DNA from: Corella eumyota
Lineage: Eukaryota > Chordata > Ascidiacea > Phlebobranchia > Corellidae
Assembly: GCA_963082875.1 (NCBI GenBank)
Contig: OY720102.1
Span: 3,968,001-4,032,000 of the forward strand
Reading direction: 5' to 3'
DNA: 64,000 nucleotides
Shown: in pieces, positions 45,201-57,200 of the stretch
Position numbering within the stretch: position 1 is the stretch's first letter
Layout: each line of letters begins with the position of its first letter
The notes under the pieces: model-generated
What the model saw: the letters and a program-made list of their open reading frames with translations, nothing else
What the model was told of the DNA's origin: nothing
The model's database searches: none
Made by a program: the position numbers and the translations under genes

Positions 45201-48200
45201 TAGCTCTGTTAGCAGTATCTCTCCAGCAACCCATGTTTGTATATGTTACTAAAACACAACATTTTTTAATAGCATTTCCAAGATTTGAAAAACCAAACAG
45301 GAACACAGATCAACTAGTTTAAAAACTAAATCTTACCTTTCATTGTTTGGGATGTAGTAAATCCTGCATCAGTAATATGTTTTGTTCCATTCACTGTAAC
45401 ATCTATACCTTGTGTTGTCTTAGATTCTGATCGACCTAAAAATAATAATAACTCCAAATAAAGTTCCCAATATGCTTTAAGCGCACCTAACAATATTCAA
45501 TCCAATTAAATTTCCAACCTTCTCCAGTAATAATTTGATAAACTTTATTAGCTAGAGGACCCCCTTTTCCATTTCCAACGCAAGCACTTGAACCTCCATA
45601 TTTCTTATAAGTTGAAAGTGCGTTGACAGAACCAGCACACCAACCTCCAGCCTAAAAAAAAAATAAACCATTTAAGAAAAATTAAAACAATGTTTTCCTT
45701 ATAAGAAGAAAAAAAATAAAAACAATTAACAAATTTAAAGAAGTTTTACTTGAACTGCAAAAGCAGGGAATTTTCTTAAATATGCAACTGCTGCACATTT
45801 AGTAATCGCATCAGTTCTTGTTGTGTAACCTCCAGTTAACAAATATGTTTCTGATTCCAATGTTGGAATTGCCCTTGGAATTTGGTCTTTCCAACAACCA
45901 ATATCAGAGTAAGTTACTGTAAGAAATTTTACATTTACAAATAAATTTAAATTACGAGCATACAGCTATAAAATTGAAATACGCTAAACAAAGTGATTTT
46001 TACCTGTTATTGGTCTACTATTGGTGTCACCAGTGTTTGTTACAAAATCACTGTCAAATGTAACACTAATACTGCTGGTTATAGGTAAAATTTCAAGATC
46101 TAATAAAAAAACAACATGTCATTATTCTTTTTTACATTATTGTATTCTTATTGTGAAAAGTTTGACTACATGTCTTAGGCACAAATGAGTTTTATTCAAA
46201 GACGGAAAAAAAGTGAAGGATCAAACCCAAGAATTCATGTTTTAACAGTATAAACTTATTACAATTTTTAAATAAATATCAGTTAAAAATTTTCACCTGA
46301 TCTGTAACCACTGTGAATTTCATACACCCTGTTTGCCCAGGGACCTCCTTTGCCAGTTTTTGTGCAAGCTGTTGAAGGACCATATTTAGAATAAGTGTCT
46401 TGTGCTGTTGCAGAGCTGGCACACCTACCACCATTCTGAAAATAAAAATCTTTTAAAAGGCTATTCACCAAAAATTAAAAGTTAATTTTTAAAAACAAAA
46501 TAATATAAAAAAAACACTAGTAATAAAATAGAAGGTACTTGAATAGCAAACACAGAATATCCAAGGGAATAAGCCAGAACAGCACATTTTAATACAGCTT
46601 TTTTGCGATTGCTGTAACCTCCATTTAAAATAGAGTTTTTGCCCTCCAAAGTAGAAATAGCTCTAGTAGAAGTATCTCTCCAACATCCAAGATTAGAATA
46701 CACAACTTAAAAACGTGAATAAAACAAAATTTAAATATCGAAAATCATGCAAAAAAGTATTTTTGACAAAAGACCTAATACAACTATTTGAAGCTTTGAT
46801 TATTAATTAATAAGCATTGTTTTTGAAAGGGTTTGTTTAATTAAAATTGTTTTATTTAATGTATTGGTACCATGAATAGTGATAGGTCTAGCATCACCAT
46901 CACTTGTAATATAATTCGTTCCATTCACAGTTACATTTAGTTGCCTGGATATAAAACTTTTTGGGCGACCTGCAAAATATAAATTAAACATAAATTGAGT
47001 GTTTACATCAAAACACACACGATGTTAAAATGAATGCAAAATTACCTGTTCCACTTAGAATTTGATAAACTCTGTTAGCTAGAGCACCTCCTTTTCCGTT
47101 TTCTAAACAAGCAGTGGAACCTCCATATTTCTTATAAGTAGAAAGTCCATCTGCAGAACCAGCACACCAACCTCCAGCCTAAGAACCATCATGTGTTTTA
47201 CATTTAAATAAGTATAGTAAATGTGCTACAACCCAAATAGAATATAATTACTTGAACTGCAAATGTTGTGTAATTTTTCAAATAAGCAACTGCTGCACAT
47301 TTAATAATTGCATCAGTTCTTGTTGTGTAACCTCCAGTTAATAAATAGTTTGCTGATTCCAATGTTGGAATTGCCCTTGGAGTTGTTTTGTCTTTCCAAC
47401 AACCCAAATTAGTGTAAGTTACTATAAAAAAACAATTTGAAATTTAATAAATTGATAAAAGATCGAGCCTGGCAAAAATTATTTAACACAAAACCCCTAA
47501 CTACCTGAAATTGGTTCATTTCTAATATCACTTCCAGTGTTCATAACAAAATCATTGGCATTAAAGGAGACGTTTATATTACCAGTTGTTGGTAAATTTG
47601 CAAAATCTTAAAAAAAAAAAAATTGATTATAAAATAATCACTATCAAATAATAAATAAAATATAAACTATTTGTAAATGCAAGGCACTAAATTAAAATAA
47701 AGTACTGTTAAACTATAATTTTCTTAATACAAAAGAAAGGAAAATGTAATGTGCAACTATTAACAAAAAGGGTAATCTAAAAACATAACAAAGGTTTGAA
47801 AGAATTATCAACAACAACAACCTGATTTTGATCCACTTATAATTTTGTAAACTCTATTTGCCCAAAGACCTCCTTTTCCATTATTTTTACATGCAGCTGA
47901 AATTCCATATTTGTTAAAAGTTTCAAGTGCTGTTGCAGAACTGGCACACCAACCACCATTCTGATTAAATTAAAAATGTTGTATGTAATATATTTAATAA
48001 CCTTTAAAAAATTTAATATTTGTTGACAAAATAATTGTAAAAACAAATTACATTTACCTGTAATGCAAAAACAGTATAACCACGAGAGTAAGCAAGTGCA
48101 GCACATTTTGTTATGGCCTGTGTTCGTGTTGTGTATGCACCATTCAATAAGTAACTCGATCCTTCCATTGTAGGAATAGCTCTGTTGCCAGTATCTCTCC

Positions 48201-51200
48201 AGCAACCCATGTTCTCATAAGTAACTAAATCAATTATAAAAACCGATAAGAAAATTTTAAAATTATTAAAATAAGACATGGAAAATACAATAGCCAATGT
48301 GACATACATACCTTGAATAGTTTGAGGTGTAGTGTATCCAAAATTTGTCAGATAATCAGTTCCATTTACTGTTACATTTATATCTTTAGTAATTTCACTA
48401 TCTGGGCGACCTAAAGCAATTTAAATTAAATATTTAAGTATTTTTTTAAAAAGTTATTCAGAAAAAAAAATTAAATTAAGGCACATGTAAAATAATTTTA
48501 ACTAATTAAAATATTTCAAATGTGACTGAATAGTTACTTTTTTTAAAAAATCGAATTATTTGTTGTTAATTATATATTTCTTACCAGTTCCACTTAGAAT
48601 TTGATAAACTCTGTTAGCTAGAGCACCTCCTTTTCCATTTTCTAAACAAGCAGTCGAACCTCCATATTTCTTATAAGTAGAAAGTCCGTCAATAGAACCA
48701 GCACACCAACCTCCAGCCTATAAGCAAAACAATAAAACTAAATAAAAATAAGTTACAAGACTTGTGTCAATTATAATACAACTTTAATATAGAATATATT
48801 TACTTGAACTGCAAATACTGTGTAATTTCTCAAATAAGCAACTGCTGCACATTTAATAACTGCATCAGTTCTTGTTGTGTAACCTCCAGTTAATAAATAA
48901 TTTGCTGATTCCAATGTTGCAATTGCCCTTGGGGTAGTTTGGTCTTTCCAACAACCCAAATTAGTGTATTGTACTGTAGAAAATTAGTTTAAAATTTAAA
49001 CACATAATAAAATTTTACCCTAGCAAATTTTAATTTGTCATCTACTCCTAACTACCTGAAATTGGTTCATCTCTTAGATCACTTCCAGTGTTCATAACAA
49101 AATTAATAGCATTAAAGGAGACGTTTATATTACCAGTTGTTGGTAAATTATTAAGATCTAGAAATAAGAAATATAGGTTGTGAAATATACACTATAAATA
49201 AAAACATTGTTTAAGATTTTAGCAAAAAACATAGTCAACAGATTAGCAAGCGATATTTTTTTATAATTTTTTAAAAAAGTTAATTTTTATAATTTTTTTG
49301 AAAAAGTTAATTTTTATTTTTGTTTATATATTGTTTTAAAAATTATAGAATGCAATTATAACGAATGTACAAAGGTATTATTATCAATAACCTGCTTTTG
49401 ATCCACTTATAATTTTGTAAACTCTATTTGCCCAAGGACCTCCTTTTCCATTCTTTTTACATGCAGCTGAAATTCCATATTTGTTAAAAGTTTCAAGTGC
49501 TGTTGCAGAACTGGCACACCAACCACCATCCTTATAAATTTAACAAAAATAGTTATATGTAACATAATAAATAGCTTTCAGAATGTTGTATTTGTTGTTT
49601 ACAAAAACTATATAATTTAATCGTATTAACTTGTAATGCAAATACAGTATAACCACGAGAGTAAGCTAAAGCTGCACATTTTCTAATGGCCTGTTTCCTT
49701 GTTGCAAATGCACCATTTAACAAATAACTTGATCCTTCCATTGTAGGAATAGCTCTGTTACCAGTATCTCTCCAGCAACCCATGTTATCAAATGTAACTA
49801 AAACACAAAAAAACAAATAAATTAAACATTGAAATTGAAACAAATTTAAAAAAGTTTAGAATAGATATAAAGAATTGTTTAAAACAGCAAATTTAATATA
49901 CCTTGAATAGTTTGAGGTGTAGTGTATCCAAAATTTGTCAGATAATCAGTCGCATTTACTGTTACATTTATATCTTTAGTAATTTCACTATCTGGGCGAC
50001 CTAAACGAAGTAAAAGAAATTCTTTAAGTAACTGTTTTAATTTTTATCCAAAAAATAATTTTGATTTAGGTATTTGTAAATAAGTTTTAACACAGTTAAA
50101 ATATTTGAGGTTTGATCTATAAGATATTGTTTTATATATTCTAATTATTTATTGTTTAACTATCTATTTCATACCAGTTCCACTTAAAATTTGATACACT
50201 CTGTTAGCTAGAGCACCTCCTTTTCCATTTTCTAAACAAGCAGTTGAACCTCCATATTTCTTATAAGTTGAAAGTCCATCAATAGAACCGGCACACCAAC
50301 CTCCAGCCTTAAAACACATATTTTAGTAAAAATATAAAGTTTGTAAAAGTTTTAAATAACCCTCCAAACATAATATATTTACTTGAACTGCAAATACTGT
50401 GTAATTCCTCAAATAAGCAACTGCTGCACATTTAATAATTGCATCAGTTCTTGTTGTGTAACCTCCAGTTAATAAATAATTTGCTGATTCTAATGTTGCA
50501 ATTGCCCTTGGAGTAGTTTGGTCTTTCCAACAACCCAAATTAGTGTATGTAACTGTAGAGAAATAGTTCAAATTTAAACAATTGATAAAAGTTTTCCTAA
50601 AATGTTATTTAACAAATACTCCTAACTACCTGAACTCGTTTCATCTGTAAGACCACTTCCAGTGTTCATAACAAAATTCATAGCATTAAAAGTGATGTCA
50701 ATATCACCAGTTGTTGGTAAATTTTGAAGTTCTTTAAAAAAATGAAATTATAAAACATTATGTCAAATATTAAAATTTATAGAACTATATTAATTTTAAA
50801 ATGTTTTTTATTAATAACATATAACATAAATTAATTAGGTAATAGATTAAAACTGTATGTTTTAAAATTTTAAATACATTTTGGGGACATTTTATTAGTG
50901 ATATAAAAAAAAATTATTACCCATTTTTGTTCCACCGAGAATTCTATAAACTCTGTTAGCGTAAGGACCTCCTTTTCCATTATTCGTGCAAGCAGTTGAA
51001 GGACCCCATTTATTGTATGTGTCCAGTGCTGTTGCAGAACTAGCACACCAACCACCAGCCTAAAAAAAATTGGTAATAAAAAATGTATTTAAAAGAATAT
51101 ATTACCATTAAAGCAGAAATTTTACCTGTATTGCAAATACAGTATAACCACGCGAATACGCTAAAGCTGCACATTTTCTAATAGCCTGTTTTCGTGTTGT

Positions 51201-54200
51201 GTATACACCATTTAATAAGTAACTTGATCCTTCCATTGTAGGAATAGCTCTGTTAGCAGTATCTCTCCAGCAACCCATGTTATTAAATGTAACTACATGA
51301 AAAGTAGGCTTGTATTAACACAAATAAATGGAAATTTTAGGTTAAAAAGATCCAATATAATTTTTTACCTTGAATAGTTTGAGGTGTAGTGTACCCAGAA
51401 TTTGTTAAATAATCAGTTCCATTTACTGTTACGTTTATACTTCTAGTAATTTCACTATCAGGGCGACCTAAAATAATTTTGATTAATTTTTTGAGGTGAT
51501 AACCTTAGTAACTTTATTGCAAAACTACTTACCAGTTCCACTAATAATTTGATACACTCTGTTAGCTAGAGGACCTCCTTTTCCATTTCCAACACAAGCA
51601 CTCGAACCTCCGTATTTCTTATAAGATGAAAGGCCATTAAAAGAACCAGCACACCAACCTCCAGCCTAAAAAGAAATAGTTTGCAAAATAATCAATTTTA
51701 TTGTCAATATTAGGTTTAAAAGATCAAACATTCATTAGAACTAAATTACCTGAACAGAAAATGCAGTAAAATTTCTTAAGTAAGCAACTGTTGCACATTT
51801 AATAATTGCATCAGTTCTTGTTGTGTAACCTCCAGTTAACAAATAAGTTTCTGATTCCAATGTTGCAATTGCCCTTGGAGTTGTTTGGTCTTTCCAACAA
51901 CCCAAATCAGTGTATGTCACTATAGAAAAATACACAAAAATATAAAATTTAGTTAAGTTTACATTTTTACAAAAAATTAAAAACAGCAATAACCTGAAAT
52001 TGTCTCATCTCTTATACCACTTCCAGTGTTAATAACAAAATTCCTTGCATTAAAGGAGACCTCAATATCACCAGTTGTTGGTAAATTTTCAAGGTCTTAA
52101 AAAGAAATCAGTTTTAATATTATATCATGCAATATTAGAGATTAAATAATCAAACCTGTTTTTGTTCCACTGATAATTTTGTAAACTCTATTTGCCCAAG
52201 GACCTCCTTTTCCATTCTTTTTACATGCAGCTGAAATTCCATATTTGTTAAAAGTTTCAAGTGCAGTTGCAGAACTGGCACACCAACCACCATTCTGATT
52301 AAATTAAAAATGTTGTATGTAATATATTAAATAACCTTCATAAAATTCAAAATTTTTGAGAAAATAATTGTTAAAACAAATTACATTTACCTGTAATGCA
52401 AATACAGTATAACCACGAGAGTAAGCAAGTGCAGCACATTTTGTTATGGCCTGTGTTCGTGTTGTGTATGCACCATTCAATAAGTAACTCGATCCTTCCA
52501 TTGTAGGAATAGCTCTGTTGCCAGTATCTCTCCAGCAACCCATGTTCTCATAAGTAACTTAATCAAATATAAAAAACATTAAAATGAATATTAAAACTAA
52601 TTTAAAAAAGTTAAAATTAGACATGGAAAATATGATAGCCAATATAACTTACCTTGAATAGTTTGAGGTGTAGTGTCCCCTAAATTGGTTACATAATCAG
52701 TTCCATTTACTGTTACATTTATATCTTTGGTAATTTCACTGTCTGGACGACCTAAATTAATTTTTAAAAAAATATTTTTTTTAAATTTAGGCACATATAA
52801 TATAATTTCAACAAATTAAAATATTTTAAATGTGACTGAATAGTTGCTTTTTTTTTTAAATCGAATTATTTGTTGTTAATTACATGTTTCTTACCAGTTC
52901 CACTTAGAATTTGATAAACTCTGTTAGCTAGAGCACCTCCTTTTCCATTTTCCAAACAAGCAGTTGAACCTCCATATTTTTTATAAGTTGAAAGTCCATC
53001 AATAGAACCAGCACACCAACCTCCAGCCTAAATACATGTATATAATTTAAATCTAAATTTGGTAAAGGTTTTTATGTAAAACAGAACATGATATATTTAC
53101 TTGAACTGCAAATACTGTGTAATTTCTTAAGTAAGCAACAGCTGCACACTTAATAATTGCATCAGTTCTTGTTGTGTAACCTCCAGTTAATAAATAATTT
53201 GCTGATTCTAATGTTGCAACTGCCCTTGAAGTAGTTTGGTCTTTCCAACAACCCAAATTAGTGTATGTAACTGTAGAGAAATAGTTCAAATTTGAACAAT
53301 TGATAAAAGTTTTCCTAAAATGTTATTTAACAAATACTCCTAACTACCTGAAATCGTTTCATCTGTAAGACCACTTCCAGTGTTCATAACAAAATTCATA
53401 GCATTAAAAGTGATGTCAATATCACCAGTTGTTGGTAAATTTTGAAGTTCTTTAAAAAAAAGCAATTATAACACATTATGTCAAATAGTAAAATTCATTG
53501 AACTATATTAATTTAAAAATGTTTTTTATTTATAATATATAACATAAATTAATTAAGTAATACATTAAAACTGTATGTTTCAAAATTTTAAATACATTTT
53601 GGGGACATTTTATTAGCAATATGAAATAATAATATTACCTGTTTTTGTTCCACTGAGAATTCTGTAAACTCTGCTAGCCCCAGGACCTCCTTTTCCATTA
53701 TTCCTGCAAGCATTTGTAGGACCCCATTTATTGTATGTGTCCAGTGCTGTTGCAGAACTAGCACACCAACCACCAGCCTAAAAAAACAATAGTAAAAAAA
53801 TGTATTTAAAAGAATATATTACTATTAAAGCAGAAATTTTACCTGTATTGCAAATACAGTATAACCACGAGAGTAAGCAAGTGCAGCACATTTTGTTATG
53901 GCCTGTGTTCGTGTTGTGTATGCACCATTCAATAAGTAACTAGATCCTTCCATTGTAGGAATAGCTCTGTTGCCAGTATCTCTCCAGCAACCCATGTTAT
54001 CAAATGTAACTACATGAAAAGTAGGCATGTATTAACACAAATAAACGCAAATTTTAGGTTAAAAAGACCCAATAAAAATTCTTACCTTGAATAGTTTGAG
54101 GTGTTGTGTACCCAGAATTTGTTAAATAATCAGTTCCATTAACTGTTACATTTATATTTCTAGTAATTTCACTATCAGGGCGACCTAAAATAATTTCGAT

Positions 54201-57200
54201 TAATTATTTGAGATGATAACCTTAATAACTTTATTGCAAAACTACTTACCAGTTCCACTTAGAATTTGATACACTCTATTAGCTCCAGGACCTCCTTTTC
54301 CATTTCCAACACAAGCACTCGAACCTCCGTACTTCTTATAAGTTGAGAGTGCATTGAAAGAACCAGCACACCAACCTCCAGCCTAAAAAGAAATAGTTTG
54401 CAAATTAATCAATTTTATTGTCAATATTAGGTTTAAAAGATCAAACATTCATTAGAACTAAATTACCTGAACAGAAAATGCAGTAAAATTTCTCAAGTAA
54501 GCAACTGTTGCACATTTAATAAGTGCATTAGTTCTTGTTGTGTAACCTCCAGTTAACAAATAAGTTTCTGATTCCAATGTTGGAATTGCTCTTGGAGTTG
54601 TTAAGTCTTTCCAACAACCCAAATCAGTGTATGTTACTATAAAGATAAACAATTACAATTGGCTAGAACTATTGTTAAAATATATAATTAAGATTTTTAT
54701 AACATTCTCGTTACAATTCAGAGTAAGTAACTAGAAAAAAAAAAGTTTAGTTGTGTTGTCTTATATATATATTAAGACTTAAAAGAAATTTTTTTGTATA
54801 TATCTTTATCCTCGATGTGGTAAAGTCGAATGCGCGACTTAAACATAGAGTAACTTCAGTTACTCGAACCCAGTCTCGAGTTGTGGCAATTTGGGATATT
54901 ATAGTTGTGGCAATTTAAAATATTATATAGATTATAATTGCCCTGTAATTTTGCTGCTGATTAAGTTCTGGCTCAGCAGAAGTTCATACCGTTTATAGCG
55001 CCTTACTCAAGGGCGCTAAAGCATAAGAGCAGTGGGGATTAAACCCACAACTTCATGTGTGGTGTAGCAAGTGTTCTTACTACTACACGACGCTATCGGC
55101 TAAAATTAAACATACATGCGTTATTTAAGAGCATTAAAATACCAAAGTTAATTTTTGTGCACTATAAAGAAACAATGAGTAAATATTTGTTTCAAACAAA
55201 TCATAACAATTTTAAAAAGGATATGCAATCAACTTTTACAAATAAAATAAAAATAAAAAAATATCCAATACCTGAAATTGCTTGACCCGTTACAGAACCA
55301 GTGTTAGTTATAAAATTCTTATTATTGAACTTTACATTTAGACTACCAGTTTTTACGGGAATTTGTAAATCTGCAAAATCAATGTTTTTACATAATATTA
55401 AAAAAGTTTAATTAATTTTTAGTACAAGCAAAATAACATAGATTTAAACCTGTTCTTGAGCCACGAAGAATTTTGTATACTCTGTTCGCATAAGGACCTC
55501 CTTCTCCATTATCTTTACAAGCAGTTGAAGCACCATACTTGTTAAAAGTGTCCTGTGATGTTTCAGTACTTGCACACCAACCACCATTCTAATATAAAAA
55601 AAGATTTTTAATTTTAGAACAAGATTTTTTTTAAATTACTGTATTAATTTATTACCTGTAATGCAAATACAGAAAACCCTCGAGAGTAAGCAAGTACAGC
55701 ACATTTTAGAATAGCCTGTTTTCTCGTTGTGTATACACCATTCAATAGGTAGCTTGTATCTTCCATTGTAGGAATAGCTCTGTTACTAGTATCTTTCCAA
55801 CAACCGATGTTCTCAAAGGTTACTAATGTAAATTATTCCAAATAATAAAAAAAATTCTAAGAATTTATAGTTTATCTAAATTTGTTTATAAAAAGTGAAA
55901 ATACCTTCTATAGACTGTGGTGTTACAAAACCAATATCTGAGATATCATTTCCGATGTCCACTGTCACATTTAAATCTTGTGTAATGCCACCATCTGATT
56001 TACCTAATATAAACAGGTTGAATTAATACCCACATACAAATTAACATAAAAACAATGTTAAAACTACTACTTTTATCATACTATGATATCATGTAAATCA
56101 GCAGTTGAATTAATTTATTTTTAAATTAAAAATTTTTTATATTTTATTACGGTACTGTGGAAAATGTATTTAAGTGGTGTAGTGGTAAGAACACTTGCTA
56201 CACCACACATGAGGTCATGAGTTCAATCCCCATTGCTCTCATACTGTGGCACTCTTGAGTTAGGCGCTATAAACGGTATGAACTCCTGAGCCAGCATCTA
56301 ATCAGCAGTATAATTTCCAAGCAATTATAATCTATATAATATCCCAAACAGCTAAACTCAACTTGAGACTGGGGCGGAGTAACTGATGGAACTCTATGTT
56401 TAGGTCGCGCATCCAACCTTCCCACATCAAGGATAAAGAATTATACAAAAAAAAGTGTAAAACAGTCAAATAGAAGATAGTTATTTTAAATCTTTTTTAC
56501 CAGATCCACCAAGTATTTCGTACACTCTGTTTGCAGAGGGGCCACCTTTTCCTTCTCCAACACAAGCACTTGAGCCTCCATATTGTTTATATGTGTTACC
56601 TGCATCTGCAGAGCTTGAACATAAACCACCATTCTAAAAAATTCAATTATTGAAAATTAAAATATAATCGTAAAAAAATTGAACAAGTGTCAAACATCAA
56701 TTAAAATTTTACTAACATCTATTCAATCACAAATTTAAATTAAATATTTGCCTAAGATTAAAAAACAATAACTAAATTATTAACTCTACCTCCAATGCAA
56801 AATAAGTGAAGTTCTTCATGTAAGCTGTAGCAGCACATTTGTTAATGGCATCAGTTCGAGTTAGGTAACTCCCTGTCAATAAATAATTAGAAGCCTCGAT
56901 TGAAGGAACTGATCTCGCTCCAGCATTTACCCAACAACCTCGATTCGTATAAGTGACTATAACAATTATTTTTAAACATATTATAACAAAGTTAGTATTG
57001 CTTAACAGTTGTTTAGTTATAAGTTTGTAGTTTGTAAAGGCCATCTATGTAAAACAAGCTTAAAAACGCATGTATGTTTAATTTCAAGAAATAAAAAGTA
57101 AGTTTATTTTTATTAAAAATAAATATCTTACCCTCAGTAGAAACAAATCCTATTGGATCGACATTTGAAATATATTTGAGGGCATTTATTGAAACATTTA

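Larger units (their letters stand above)
42938..50000 (-). repeat. segmental duplication, copy 2 (SWT22A to SWT13 linker)
   Basis: This is the partner of 34076-42626. It matches closely even in the rare linkers of 96 and 105 bp and in the simple T/A-rich intron sequence near 49260-49340. It is about 1.49 kb shorter, the join being near 48720 within the SWT14 A-B intron. Confidence 0.8.

Noticed and set aside
56172-56240. A functional tRNA gene
   Set aside because: Box A and B sequences are present, but no proper acceptor stem or anticodon arm is seen, and the homology continues about 280 bp into a SINE body shared with a second copy.
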